A DNA stretch of 64,000 bases from Paenibacillus sp. YPG26 (GCF_023704175.1 NZ_CP084530.1:3410001-3474000); one strand, 5' to 3'; shown: positions 18,331-27,397, counted from the first letter of the stretch. Notes: generated by a model from the sequence alone, not told the origin. Made by a program: numbers and translations.

Positions 18331-20322
18331 TTACTCTGCCTTCAATTCCAGTATCGCATCGCGAAGCTCTGCGGCTCTCTCGAACTGCAGGTTCTTGGCG
18401 GCTTCTTTCATCTCGACTTCCAGGCGGCCGATATAGGCCTGACGGTCTTTCTTCGACATCTTCTGCGCTCCATCGGCCAGATAATCGGCTTTGCCTTCTG
18501 CCACCTTGGTTGCCTCTATAATTTCACGAATCTTCTTCTTAATGGTCTGCGGTGTAATACCATGCTTCTCATTGTACGCGATCTGGATGGCACGGCGCCG
18601 CTCCGTCTCCTTGATGGCTTTATCCATGGAATCGGTAATCTTGTCCCCATACATCAATACCCGTCCCTCAGAGTTACGCGCAGCACGCCCAATAGTCTGG
18701 ATCAAGGAACGCTCTGAACGAAGGAACCCTTCCTTATCCGCATCGAGTATAGCGACGAGAGAAACCTCCGGCAGGTCAAGACCTTCCCTGAGCAAGTTGA
18801 TTCCAACCAGTACGTGGAAGGTGCCCAGACGCAGATCCCTGAGAATCTGCATCCGTTCCAGTGTCTTAATATCCGAATGCAAATATCTAACCTTAATGCC
18901 GATCTCCTTGAAGTAGTCAGTCAAGTCTTCGGACATCTTCTTGGTCAGCGTTGTCACAAGAACCCGTTCGTCCTTGGCGATCCGGTCACGGATCTCTCCG
19001 ATCAGATCATCGATCTGACCTTTCGTCGGACGCACCTCGATGACTGGGTCCAGAAGGCCTGTCGGCCGGATAATCTGCTGTACCATGGTGTCGGTATGCT
19101 CAATCTCGTAAGGACCTGGCGTCGCGGATACGTAGATAATCTCCTTGATCTTCTCTTCGAACTCGTCGAATTTGAGCGGACGGTTATCCAGAGCGGACGG
19201 AAGACGGAACCCATGGTCCACCAGTACGTTCTTACGCGCCTGGTCTCCGTTGTACATAGCCCGGATCTGCGGCAGCGTCACGTGGGACTCGTCAATTACA
19301 ACCAGCATATCATCCGGAAAATAATCCAGAAGCGTATACGGCGTTGCCCCGCGCTCACGGAAGGTCAGCGGTCCGGAGTAGTTCTCAATTCCCGAACAGA
19401 AGCCAACTTCCTTCATCATTTCAATATCATAGCGTGTCCGCTGTTCCAACCGCTGTGCTTCCAGCAGCTTGCCTTCTGCGCGGAACTTGGCAAGCTGCTC
19501 TTCCAGCTCACGTTCAATATTAACCAGCGCAACCCGCATCGTCTCTTCCTGGGTTACAAAGTGAGATGCCGGAAAAATAGCAACATGGTCGCGTTCCCCG
19601 ATCAATTCACCTGTCAGGACGTCAATTTCGGTAATGCGTTCGATTTCGTCACCGAAGAACTCTACTCTGACAGCCTGTTCCCCTTTGGAAGCAGGGAAAA
19701 TCTCAATGACATCCCCGCGCACCCGGAAGGTACCCCGGACAAAGTTGATATCATTCCGCTGATACTGGATGTCGACCAGTCTTGCCAGAATCTGATTTCT
19801 CGGTTTCTCCATCCCTACACGCAGAGAGAGCAGCAAATTTCTATACTCTATCGGTGAGCCGAGACCGTAAATACACGATACACTGGCCACAATGATCACA
19901 TCACGCCGCTCGAACAGGGAACTGGTAGCCGAGTGGCGGAGTTTATCAATCTCCTCGTTGATGCTCGAATCTTTCTCAATGTAGGTGTCGGAAGAAGGGA
20001 TATAGGCTTCAGGCTGGTAATAGTCGTAGTAGCTTACGAAATAATCAACGGAGTTGTTCGGGAAAAAGTCTTTGAACTCACTTGCCAGCTGGGCAGCGAG
20101 CGTCTTGTTGTGGGCAATGACAAGCGTTGGACGGCCAAGCTTCGCAATAGTATGCGCGATGGTGAAGGTCTTCCCGGTTCCCGTAGCCCCCAGCAGTGTC
20201 TGGTGCTTCTTGCCGTTTCTGATGCCCTCTACCAGCTCTCCAATCGCGGCAGGCTGATCTCCTTGAGGAGTATAGTCGGAGATAAGCTCGAATTTCTGAT
20301 TACTGACAACAATATCACTCAT
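18331..20322 (-). CDS. uvrB: Excinuclease ABC subunit UvrB
   Basis: A 663-residue helicase-like subunit that verifies damage and loads UvrC. Visible features are Walker [14 protein letters not shown] near residue 42 and the beta-hairpin region [20 protein letters not shown] near 94-113. Motif V/VI reads [16 protein letters not shown] and [13 protein letters not shown] near 505-550. A C-terminal UVR motif near 625-660 ([20 protein letters not shown]) contacts UvrC. The start is ATG 20322, behind GGGTGATG. It is the first gene of the uvrB-uvrA pair. Residues and length are typical of a functional protein. Confidence 0.98.
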   Translation of the reverse strand: MSDIVVSNQKFELISDYTPQGDQPAAIGELVEGIRNGKKHQTLLGATGTGKTFTIAHTIAKLGRPTLVIAHNKTLAAQLASEFKDFFPNNSVDYFVSYYDYYQPEAYIPSSDTYIEKDSSINEEIDKLRHSATSSLFERRDVIIVASVSCIYGLGSPIEYRNLLLSLRVGMEKPRNQILARLVDIQYQRNDINFVRGTFRVRGDVIEIFPASKGEQAVRVEFFGDEIERITEIDVLTGELIGERDHVAIFPASHFVTQEETMRVALVNIERELEEQLAKFRAEGKLLEAQRLEQRTRYDIEMMKEVGFCSGIENYSGPLTFRERGATPYTLLDYFPDDMLVVIDESHVTLPQIRAMYNGDQARKNVLVDHGFRLPSALDNRPLKFDEFEEKIKEIIYVSATPGPYEIEHTDTMVQQIIRPTGLLDPVIEVRPTKGQIDDLIGEIRDRIAKDERVLVTTLTKKMSEDLTDYFKEIGIKVRYLHSDIKTLERMQILRDLRLGTFHVLVGINLLREGLDLPEVSLVAILDADKEGFLRSERSLIQTIGRAARNSEGRVLMYGDKITDSMDKAIKETERRRAIQIAYNEKHGITPQTIKKKIREIIEATKVAEGKADYLADGAQKMSKKDRQAYIGRLEVEMKEAAKNLQFERAAELRDAILELKAE

Positions 20323-20433
20323 TGTCCAACATCACCCTTATCGTCTAAAATAGTATTCTGTACCCATTTATACTTGCGACCTTTATGCTAAGTTCATATA
20401 TAGCTTACGAAATATGTCGATTTCTATAGAAAA

Positions 20434-20449
20434 GAGGCGTAAACGCCTC
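20434..20449. repeat. Small hairpin upstream of the stator operon
   Basis: GAGGCG and CGCCTC separated by TAAA, followed on the plus strand by ATTATTTATATT. It could be a weak terminator, or a structure between the divergent uvrB and stator genes. The rest of 20323-20589 shows no gene. Confidence 0.4.
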
Positions 20450-20589
20450 ATTATTTATATTACCCTTATCTACGATGTCTAATATAATCAGGGCAATCCT
20501 TTGTATTCCATGAATAAGAATGCCTGTTCCCCTCATATTATACCTTTTTCATGAAATGCTTGCAATGGAGAGTCCGAACTAGGAGTGAA

Positions 20590-21384
20590 ATGAACCTCAT
20601 GGATATTACTACAGTTGTTGGGATTATACTCGGATTAATCGCCATCGTCGGCGGCTTTATCTGGGAAGGCGGACAATTCACGGGTCTGATGCAAATCACC
20701 GCAGCTTTAATTGTCTTCGGAGGAACCTTGGCAGCCGTGCTGATCAGCTTCCCCGCTTCCAAGCTAAAGACGATTCCTTATGGCCTGGCTCTTGCATTCA
20801 AGTCTCGAACCCACGATCATGAACAAATTATCGAGGATATCGTATCCATGGCTGTCACGGCGCGCCGCTCCGGCGTTCTCGCCCTGGAGAGACAGGCTGC
20901 CCAGCACGAGGATCCTTTCCTGCAGGAAGGGATGCAACTCGTTGTAGACGGAACCGATCAGCACCTGATCAAGCAAATTATGGAGTTCGAGATTGATGCC
21001 GCGGAGAACCGTTACAACAGCTATGCAAAAATCTTTGAAACGGCTGGCGGCTATGCCCCGACCATGGGAATCATCGGTACCGTGATGGGCCTTATCCACG
21101 TGCTGGGGAGTCTGACGGAGCCAACGATGCTTGGTCCGTCTATCGCGCTGGCTTTTACCGCAACGCTCTATGGGGTTGCAAGTGCCAACCTTATTTTTCT
21201 GCCCATTGCCACCAAAATCAAAACCCGCGGCGAGGATGAAATTGCTCGCATGGAGATGCTGCTGCATGGAATTCTGGCGGTGCAGAACGGGGACCATCAC
21301 CTTCTAGTCCGCAAGAAGCTGGAATCCTTCACATTCAAGGGACCTAAGCGCGCGGTCATGCAGCCCGAGGAGGGCGCAGAATGA
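20590..21384 (+). CDS. motA: Flagellar stator protein, MotA/MotP type
   Basis: A 264-residue integral membrane protein that, with its MotB-type partner, forms the ion channel driving flagellar rotation. Four membrane helices can be seen: TTVVGIILGLIAIVGGF near residue 6, LMQITAALIVFGGTLAAVLI near 33, GGYAPTMGIIGTVMGLIHVL near 150 and PSIALAFTATLYGVASANLI near 183. The cytoplasmic loop between helices 2 and 3 contains VTARRSGVLALERQA and the FEIDAAENRY block that meets the rotor. ATG 20590 is used (AGGAGTGAA in front); ATG 20599 is an alternative. The last four bases overlap the motB start (ATGA), so translation is coupled. Whether it is H+-type (MotA) or Na+-type (MotP) cannot be settled from sequence alone. 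Confidence 0.9.
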   Translation: MNLMDITTVVGIILGLIAIVGGFIWEGGQFTGLMQITAALIVFGGTLAAVLISFPASKLKTIPYGLALAFKSRTHDHEQIIEDIVSMAVTARRSGVLALERQAAQHEDPFLQEGMQLVVDGTDQHLIKQIMEFEIDAAENRYNSYAKIFETAGGYAPTMGIIGTVMGLIHVLGSLTEPTMLGPSIALAFTATLYGVASANLIFLPIATKIKTRGEDEIARMEMLLHGILAVQNGDHHLLVRKKLESFTFKGPKRAVMQPEEGAE

Positions 21385-22202
21385 GGCAGCGTCTGAACAG
21401 GCGGACACGGCAAGAAGCCAGTGACTCCAAGGACCGGTGGATGATTACCTATGCGGATCTGATCACCCTGCTGCTCATTTTCTTCATCATCATGTATGCC
21501 ATGAGCCGGCTTGATGTTGAGAAATATGCGATCGTTAACGAATCGCTGCAGCTCACGTTCAAGAGTGGGGACTCTCTGCTTGAGAAAGGTTCTGGAATTA
21601 CGGGTTCGGCTGACAAGTACCCCTCCAAGAACCCTGCACCCACCGCACCGGGAACGGATAATAGCAACGCTAACCAGGACGGGAACTCCGGAAGCACCAA
21701 GCCGCTTACCGACCGGGAGCAGGCCTTCCGGGAGCAGGAGGAGCAGCTGCAAAGTCTTATGAAGGTGATCCAGGAATATATCAAGAGCAATAACCTGGAG
21801 GATCAGATATTTGTGGCCGATCTGGCCAAAGGCATCACGATCACGCTCAGCGACCGCTTTCTCTTCGACGTCGGCAAAGCCGAGCTGAAAGCAGGCTCTT
21901 CCGAAGCGCTGGACAAGCTGGCCAGCCTGTTCCGCAAGCTGGATACGGTGATCGGTATCGAAGGTCATACAGATAATCAGCCGGTCGGCCGGGGTTCACG
22001 CTATAAGGATAACTGGGAGTTATCGGGTGCGCGGGCTCTGTCGGTGCTGCGATATTTCGTCGGTACCGCCAAGCTGAATGCTGCGGAGTTCCAGTATGCC
22101 GGATATGCGGATACCCGCCCGGCCGGGGACAACTCAACCCAGCAGGGCAGACAGAAGAACCGGCGCGTGGAGATTACGGTGCTGAGACAGCTGCAAAAGT
22201 AA
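21381..22202 (+). CDS. motB: Flagellar stator protein, MotB/MotS type, with OmpA peptidoglycan-binding domain
   Basis: A 273-residue partner of the upstream stator protein. One membrane helix (YADLITLLLIFFIIMYAMS, residues 24-42) holds the ion-binding Asp26. A plug-like, Pro/Gly/Asn-rich periplasm-side linker of about 75 residues follows. The OmpA-like domain covers about 145-265, with the GHTDNQPVG peptidoglycan-binding motif near 195 and NRRVEITVL at the end. The residue 11 positions after the Asp is Ile37. From memory, B. subtilis MotB has Val and MotS has Leu there, so the coupling ion is not obvious. It is translated by overlap with the upstream gene and followed at once by a terminator, making a two-gene operon. 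Confidence 0.91.
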   Translation: MRQRLNRRTRQEASDSKDRWMITYADLITLLLIFFIIMYAMSRLDVEKYAIVNESLQLTFKSGDSLLEKGSGITGSADKYPSKNPAPTAPGTDNSNANQDGNSGSTKPLTDREQAFREQEEQLQSLMKVIQEYIKSNNLEDQIFVADLAKGITITLSDRFLFDVGKAELKAGSSEALDKLASLFRKLDTVIGIEGHTDNQPVGRGSRYKDNWELSGARALSVLRYFVGTAKLNAAEFQYAGYADTRPAGDNSTQQGRQKNRRVEITVLRQLQK

Positions 22203-22206
22203 TGGG

Positions 22207-22242
22207 AAAGGCCGCAGAGCATACTTGCTTCTGCGGCCTTTT
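22207..22242 (+). terminator. Intrinsic terminator of the stator operon
   Basis: AAGGCCGCAGA and TCTGCGGCCTT form an 11-pair stem followed by TTTTCG, only four bases after the motB stop. A diverged copy of the same module reappears near 22516-22593. Confidence 0.88.
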
Positions 22243-22334
22243 CGTGATGCATAGGGGAGCGGGTTCAGAGCCGGCTTCGCAGCGGCTCTGGTGTTGAGGC
22301 AGATGGATGTCATTACGTGGAACTGCCCGGCTTA

Positions 22335-22425
22335 CGATCGCTGTTATCCCCGGATTTCCTCATTGTATCTAACCCTGTTCAGGGGTGAAATCCGTGGATC
22401 AAGGCGAACGCTTACGCTTCTTCAG
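22335..22425. repeat. Dispersed hairpin repeat, copy A
   Basis: This 91-base segment matches 42728-42811 closely: both contain CGATCGCTGTT, GATTTCCT-ATTG, GGGTGAAATCCG and AAGGCGAACGCTT followed by GCTTCTTCAG. The segment is itself an imperfect palindrome (CGGATTTC against GAAATCCG). Similarity seems to continue about 35 bases further right. Confidence 0.8.
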
Positions 22426-22598
22426 CCCGGGCATCTCCCCTCCATGACCAAATCTGCCTCTCCTGAGTAGAAACTTCGCTCGGAGGCGACTTTTTCGCCT
22501 CCCACTAGACACCCCAAGGCCGCAGAAAGACCATGCTCTGCGGCTATAGGGCGGGGCTGGCGAGCTCAGAGCCGGCCGTGCTGCGGATCTGGTAGAAA

Positions 22599-22627
22599 AA
22601 AAGAACATGCAGCTTGGCATGTTCTTT
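22599..22627. terminator. Bidirectional terminator-like hairpin in the convergent spacer
   Basis: AAAGAACATGC and GCATGTTCTTT pair perfectly around a six-base loop. A run of A precedes it (T-run on minus) and TTTC ends it on plus. Confidence 0.7.
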
Positions 22628-22918
22628 CACATGAGATTTAATTGGCATCAAGGGGGAGCTCGATTCCCTTTGATGCTTAACTTTTGACAATAAAGAGATT
22701 ATAAATTCTTCCTTTGTGGCTTAACCTCTGGAATCAAAGGGAATATAGCTTCTTCTTCCTTAAGTCGTAACTGATAACAACAAGAGGGCATCATCAATAA
22801 CTCTCTCATTAGAGTCTAGAACTACTTATAACAGGAGGGGCTTGAGTCCTCCTCTTAACACCAACTATAGACTTTAAGAGAACCATAGATCTTTACTTAA
22901 ATTAGTTACAGACTTCTG

Positions 22919-22943
22919 AAAAGGCAGCTGAATCGCTGCTTTT
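22919..22943. terminator. Probable terminator of minJ
   Basis: AAAAGGCAGC and GCTGCTTTT form a stem with A and T runs on both sides, about 50 bases after the minJ stop. It could work in both directions. Confidence 0.7.
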
Positions 22944-22993
22944 GAATCCAGAACTGCCCCGGCAGGCGGTCAGTATGTATACGCACATACAAC

Positions 22994-24346
22994 TTACCTG
23001 TCCAATGTGCTGCCTTCGGCTGACTTTTGGCTCCCTATCGTTGCTTCCTTGGTTGCTCCCTTAGGTGTTCCCTTAGGAGCTCCATTGCGCCCTCCTATCC
23101 CCCGGCGCGGTGACAGCAGCTCAAGCAGCGACAGCGGCTTGAGCCTCAGAGCCACGGAAGCATTATCGTCCGGCGCGAGGATGACCCCCAGCTGGTGATG
23201 GTCCCCGGCGTAGATTGCCCTCTGGAGGAACTTGCTCTCCCCTTGCTCATTCAATACTTCAAGCTTGCAGAAGGCGGGGTTCATTCGCAGCCCCGAATGC
23301 AGGGCTTCCTTCGTATTCACTGGTGACCCGTTCACTTTGTAAATAACTTCCCCCACCTTGATCCCAAGCTCCTCGGCTGGACTGCCTGGCAGCACGGCAA
23401 GCACCTTGAGTCCCCGCTGCGGATGAACGAAGAATGGACTTCGATTCTGCTCCTCGAACCGGCTGTACCATACGAGCAGCTCATGAAGCCCAAATGCAGC
23501 CAGCGCGGCCACTATGGTCAGGGGACTCCACCATCCCGAGAGCATCGCCAGTCCTAGCAGCGCTATGGCATAGACCAGCAAGCGGCTCGAAGTTAGCCGG
23601 GCTTTATTCTTGGGCAAGGTGCTGACCGTCATCTCACTAAAGCCGATGACAACCGGCAGAGCCATCAGACTGAAGCCGCCCTGCCATGCATCCCCGCCGA
23701 AGAATGGCGTCCATGGCAGCAGACTGCCTGTCGTCTGTGCCGGAATAAGCAGGAACAGCGGCACGGGCCAGAAGCTCTTCATCTGGTAACCACCGACTAC
23801 TTTTCCCCGCTTGCCTTCGTAGAACAGTGGTCCGGCAAATGCCGCCCCCTGCCATCTGACCAGCAGCGCCTCTGCGAGATGCAGCAGGGCCACAAGAGCA
23901 AGAAGCGAAGGAATATTCAGCTCCCGAATGGCAATAAGGACCTCTTGTCCGAATCCGGCCAGTTCGAAATCCGGGAACCAGCTCAGGATGAACTGAATCA
24001 CACCAAGCAGGCCAACCGAATAGGCGAAACACAAGTAACGCACACGAAAGAATAGCAGTATAATCGAAATCGCCCATATAAGAATCACACCATTAAAAGT
24101 AAGCGTGGTCCCCAGGAATGCCGATACCAGCGACACCATAATCCCGGCCAGCAGCCCGCCGAGTACGGTACTCCACGTCTGACGCCCCCAACTGTGAAGC
24201 CGGATATGGAATAGCTTACGTTCAAGATGCACCTGTCTTCGGTATTGAAGCATAATTAGAATAATCGAAATATAATAAAACGGCTGCGCAAGGAACTGCA
24301 CCAGGGCATCCGACAGCCTCCATACCCATTCAAGCACGATCTCCAA
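22994..24346 (-). CDS. minJ: Polytopic PDZ protein, probable MinJ (division-site topology adaptor)
   Basis: A 450-residue membrane protein with about eight hydrophobic helices over residues 15-290, then a cytoplasmic-type PDZ domain near 305-385 (RGLKVLAVLPGSPAEELGIKVGEVIYKVNGSPV). This layout and its place next to ctpB and ftsEX match B. subtilis MinJ, which bridges MinCD to DivIVA at poles and septa and also affects swarming. The identification rests on architecture plus gene order. An unusual C-terminal tail carries a short Lys/Gly/Thr/Pro repeat (APKGTPKGATKEAT) that I do not recall in Bacillus MinJ. The start is TTG 24346, with AGGAG upstream. The upstream ctpB gene has its own terminator, so minJ likely uses its own promoter. 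Confidence 0.72.
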   Translation of the reverse strand: MEIVLEWVWRLSDALVQFLAQPFYYISIILIMLQYRRQVHLERKLFHIRLHSWGRQTWSTVLGGLLAGIMVSLVSAFLGTTLTFNGVILIWAISIILLFFRVRYLCFAYSVGLLGVIQFILSWFPDFELAGFGQEVLIAIRELNIPSLLALVALLHLAEALLVRWQGAAFAGPLFYEGKRGKVVGGYQMKSFWPVPLFLLIPAQTTGSLLPWTPFFGGDAWQGGFSLMALPVVIGFSEMTVSTLPKNKARLTSSRLLVYAIALLGLAMLSGWWSPLTIVAALAAFGLHELLVWYSRFEEQNRSPFFVHPQRGLKVLAVLPGSPAEELGIKVGEVIYKVNGSPVNTKEALHSGLRMNPAFCKLEVLNEQGESKFLQRAIYAGDHHQLGVILAPDDNASVALRLKPLSLLELLSPRRGIGGRNGAPKGTPKGATKEATIGSQKSAEGSTLDR

Positions 24347-24393
24347 GTCATCTTCACTCTCCTCTGCTTCATACTGGATGTAGATATAAGTTC

Positions 24394-24424
24394 AGAAAAA
24401 AAGAAGGCTGGAATCAGCCTCCTT
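24394..24424 (-). terminator. Terminator overlapping the ctpB stop codon
   Basis: AAGGAGGCTG and CAGCCTTCTT (minus strand) form a ten-pair stem with a four-base loop, followed by TTTTTTTC. The stem starts within the TAA stop codon of ctpB, so the terminator begins inside the coding end. Confidence 0.8.
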
Positions 24425-25895
24425 ATTTATTCGACGAAGGAGAGGCAATCTCCTTCCGGATTTCGGTGTAAGCCCGGTCCAGCTGCACATCATTCTTCGG
24501 ATCGCGGATATGCGCAATCAGGCTCTTCTCCAAAGCATCCGCTGTCTTGGCATCAATCTCACCGGTTGCCGCAAGCTTGCTGCTCTCCTGGAAGCTCTTG
24601 ACCGCATTCACGGTCTGGGCATCGAAGTATCCGTCTTTGCGCCCCGGAGCGTACCCGAGCCCGTCCAGCATAACCTGGGCACTCTTGACGTCTTCGTTAT
24701 TCATATCAAATTTGAGTGTCTTCTCCTTGTTAATCGGAGCTACAGAGAAGTAGGCCGGCTGGGACACGGCGATGTCCGGCTTAATGCCCTTCTTATGAAT
24801 CCATTCTCCGTTTGGCGTAAGCCATTTGGCGATGGTGATCTTCAACAGGCTGCCATCTCCAAGCTCTTTGTCGAAGCTGGTCTGTACCGTCCCTTTTCCG
24901 TAAGTGGCATCTCCGACCAGCTTGGCATTGGCCGACTCCTTCAGCGCGCCTGCCAAAATCTCGGATGCGCTGGCGCTTCCCTTGTTCGTAAGCACAACGA
25001 TCGGGTATGGCTTGGCCGTGCCCTTGGACAGTGTCTGGTCTCTCTGCTTCTCTTTGTTCTCCACCTGAACAATCACCTTGTCTTTGCCGATCAGGTGCTC
25101 CGCCATATCGATAACGACAGACAATACGCCGCCCGGGTTATTACGAACATCGATAACAAGCCCTTTCATCCCTTTGCTCTCCAAAGACTTCAGTTCCTTC
25201 TCGAAGCGCTTGCCTGTATTCATGGAGAACTCTCTGATCTCAATATACCCGATATCACCTTTCTCCATATGGGCATGAACGGTCTCCACCGCAATGTCAT
25301 CGCGCTTGATGACGAACTCCAGCGGGGCCGCAGACCCTGCACGCTTGACCTTGACTTTAGCCTCCGACCCTTTGGGCCCGCGGATTTTGCTGACCGCTTC
25401 ATTCAGACTAAGTCCTTCAAAAGACGTGCCATTCACCGACAGCAGAATGTCCTTGGCATGGATACCTGCTTTCTCGGCCGGCGATCCTTTGATGGGAGAT
25501 ACCACAACAACGTTCCCGTTCTCCATGGATACCTCCGCTCCAATTCCCGAGAAGGAACCCTGGATCTGAGAAGTGAACTCTTGTGCGGTTGCTTTGCCCA
25601 TATAAGAAGAGAACGGATCATCAAGCGCACTCATAATTCCGTTGATGGCTCCATCAACCAGCTTGCTCTGATCCACATCCTGCACATAATTCTTCTTGAC
25701 CAGATTTAATGCGGTCTCAATCTTGCTCATATCTTCCTGGCTTGCAGCCTGGCCTCCAACTGAGGCAAATATTCCGCTAACCGGTGAACCGCTTCTGCTT
25801 ACAAAGCCCCAATTCCCTGTTAACGTCATTGTAAGCGCGCTGCTTACGAGCACAGCTACTACAACGAACAGAGCTACTGTACGTCCTTTATACAC
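24423..25895 (-). CDS. ctpB: C-terminal processing peptidase (S41), CtpB-like, with PDZ and peptidoglycan-binding domains
   Basis: A 490-residue exported serine protease. An N-terminal helix (VALFVVVAVLVSSALTM) anchors or exports it. The PDZ domain lies at about 110-185 (GSPAEKAGIHAKDILLSVNG). The S41 core carries the catalytic Ser in SASEILAGALKE (about 305) and Lys in GKGTVQTSF (about 330). A PG_binding_1 domain lies near 390-450 (QVMLDGLGYAPGRKDGYFDAQT). In B. subtilis CtpB trims SpoIVFA to trigger sigma-K activation during sporulation; the same role here is inferred from the position by ftsEX and minJ. The start is GTG 25895, after GGCGGTGA. It is separated from the upstream M23 gene by a strong terminator, so it is expressed on its own. 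Confidence 0.9.
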   Translation of the reverse strand: MYKGRTVALFVVVAVLVSSALTMTLTGNWGFVSRSGSPVSGIFASVGGQAASQEDMSKIETALNLVKKNYVQDVDQSKLVDGAINGIMSALDDPFSSYMGKATAQEFTSQIQGSFSGIGAEVSMENGNVVVVSPIKGSPAEKAGIHAKDILLSVNGTSFEGLSLNEAVSKIRGPKGSEAKVKVKRAGSAAPLEFVIKRDDIAVETVHAHMEKGDIGYIEIREFSMNTGKRFEKELKSLESKGMKGLVIDVRNNPGGVLSVVIDMAEHLIGKDKVIVQVENKEKQRDQTLSKGTAKPYPIVVLTNKGSASASEILAGALKESANAKLVGDATYGKGTVQTSFDKELGDGSLLKITIAKWLTPNGEWIHKKGIKPDIAVSQPAYFSVAPINKEKTLKFDMNNEDVKSAQVMLDGLGYAPGRKDGYFDAQTVNAVKSFQESSKLAATGEIDAKTADALEKSLIAHIRDPKNDVQLDRAYTEIRKEIASPSSNK

Positions 25896-26020
25896 GGTTC
25901 ATTCACCGCCCTTTCCTTATCTGGCTGACTAGATGGACTGAACTAAAGACTGCGTGATCGATTTCTTAAGGCCTCTACTATCCATCATAGTATATGTTTA
26001 GCTTGTACGGAATATTTATC

Positions 26021-26074
26021 TAGAAAAAAGCAGAAACGGACCTGCATTCCCGAGGAAATTAGGTACCGTTTCTT
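26021..26074 (-). terminator. Intrinsic terminator of the ftsE-ftsX-M23 operon
   Basis: AGAAACGGTACCT against AGGTCCGTTTCT (minus strand) with a loop of about 20 bases, then GCTTTTTTC. It ends the ftsEX operon 19 bases after the M23 stop. Confidence 0.82.
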
Positions 26075-26092
26075 GAGTTAATACATGATCAA

Positions 26093-27397
26093 TTACAGAT
26101 ATGGCATCGGGTCGACCGGAGTACCGTTCTCACGAACTTCAAAATGAAGGTGTGGACCCGTAGAAGCGCCCGTGTTGCCGGATTCCGCGATCATCTCGCC
26201 ACGCTGCACATTGTCGCCCTTACTCACGTTAATCTGCTTAAGATGGCCGTATAATGTCCAAATATTATTCCCGTGGTCAATGATGACACAGTTACCATAA
26301 CCGCTCCACCATTCTGCCACAATTACATTCCCGCTGTCTGCAGCATATACACTCGTTCCTTCGCCTACAGCAAAGTCCGTTCCGTTATGAAGCTTCTTGA
26401 CCCCCGATATCGGGTGAATCCGGTAACCGTAGTTGGAGGATATCCGGGCACCCCTTACAGGCAGGGTCATGGACCCTCCGTTCCCCTTGAATCCTTCACT
26501 GCTTCCCGCTGAACTGGAGCTGCCAGAATTACTGGAGCTGCTGGAGCTGCTGGAACTGGAACTTGTGCTTCGGCTTGTGACCTTAACGGTTCTGCTCTTC
26601 TTCTTCTGATTATATGCATAGATTTGAGCAGCTCTGATCTTGTTCTTCTCCTGAGCGAGCTTGGCTCTCTTGGAAGCGATCTGTACCAGCATCTGATCCT
26701 GATGGGCACTGATATCATCCGACTCTTCAATGTCTGATTGATAGTTCGCGATCAGCTTTTGCTTTTCTTTCTCTTTGGCTGCCAGAATCACCTTGCGTGA
26801 CTCTGCATCGTTATACAGCTGCTTGGCCTTGGCATACGAACTCTTCAAGTTCGCCTGCTCCTTCAGAATCAGTTCCTTATCCCTCTTATGATCCGTCAGG
26901 ATGGTCTGATCCTGCTGGGCAATGGCTTGGAGTGAATCTGCCCGGTCCAGGAAATCCGTGAAGCTTGTTGAAGAGAGCAGCACATCCAGATAAGATACAG
27001 CTCCATCCGTATACATGAGCCGAACCCTGGAATCCAGCAGCTTCTCCCGTTCATCAATCCGCTTCTGGGTCTGATCGATCTTCTCTGCGGTTACACGCAG
27101 CTGATCCTCGGTCTTATCGATCTCACTGGTGATGCCGGCGAGCTCGTTACTTACGGTATCGATCTGCTCCATCACCTGCTGAAGGAAATTAGTAGCTTTA
27201 TTCTTGTAATGCATGGCTTCCTGCTTATCTTCCTCAGCTTCCTGCTGTTGATTCTTGGCGGCCTTGGCCTGCTGCTGCAGCAATCTTAGCTCGTGATCGA
27301 TCTGATCGATTGTTCTTTTCTTGGCATATCCTTCAACAGGCTGGAAGACAACCGCAGCCAGAGCGATAACGACGACGACAGATAACCATTTTTTCAA
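26093..27397 (-). CDS. M23 peptidoglycan endopeptidase with coiled coil (EnvC/PcsB-like, FtsEX-linked)
   Basis: A 434-residue exported hydrolase. A signal peptide (LSVVVVIALAAVVFQ, cut near GYA) is followed by a long coiled coil over residues 27-265 (heptads rich in Q, E, K). A Ser-rich linker follows near 270-300, including a run of about 11 consecutive Ser. The LytM/M23 domain covers 320-434. Zinc ligands are intact: HNGTD near 337-341 and HLHFE near 415-419, so unlike E. coli EnvC it should be catalytic itself. The coiled coil followed by a hydrolase domain, directly downstream of ftsX, is the classic arrangement of an FtsEX-controlled wall hydrolase. B. subtilis uses CwlO (NlpC/P60) for this role. 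The start is TTG 27397, with GGGGA nine bases upstream. Third and last gene of the ftsE-ftsX operon. Confidence 0.9.
   Translation of the reverse strand: MKKWLSVVVVIALAAVVFQPVEGYAKKRTIDQIDHELRLLQQQAKAAKNQQQEAEEDKQEAMHYKNKATNFLQQVMEQIDTVSNELAGITSEIDKTEDQLRVTAEKIDQTQKRIDEREKLLDSRVRLMYTDGAVSYLDVLLSSTSFTDFLDRADSLQAIAQQDQTILTDHKRDKELILKEQANLKSSYAKAKQLYNDAESRKVILAAKEKEKQKLIANYQSDIEESDDISAHQDQMLVQIASKRAKLAQEKNKIRAAQIYAYNQKKKSRTVKVTSRSTSSSSSSSSSSSNSGSSSSAGSSEGFKGNGGSMTLPVRGARISSNYGYRIHPISGVKKLHNGTDFAVGEGTSVYAADSGNVIVAEWWSGYGNCVIIDHGNNIWTLYGHLKQINVSKGDNVQRGEMIAESGNTGASTGPHLHFEVRENGTPVDPMPYL

Larger units (their letters stand above)
22243..22993. other. 750-base convergent spacer rich in inverted repeats, no gene found
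   Basis: Both flanking genes end here (motB on plus, minJ on minus). No convincing reading frame is present. Visible structures: a second copy of the AAGGCCGCAGA module at 22516-22593, a hairpin at 22646-22677 (GCATCAAGGGGGA against TTCCCTTTGATGC), a related GGAATCAAAGGGAAT word near 22730, and an AGGAGG/CCTCCT hairpin near 22832-22855. This is dense for a plain spacer. It may hold repeat-element copies or a non-coding RNA. No known riboswitch consensus was recognised. Confidence 0.5.

Noticed and set aside
22646..22990. T-box or other known riboswitch in the motB-minJ spacer
   Set aside because: No T-box consensus or other riboswitch core was recognised, and no gene starts downstream on either strand.
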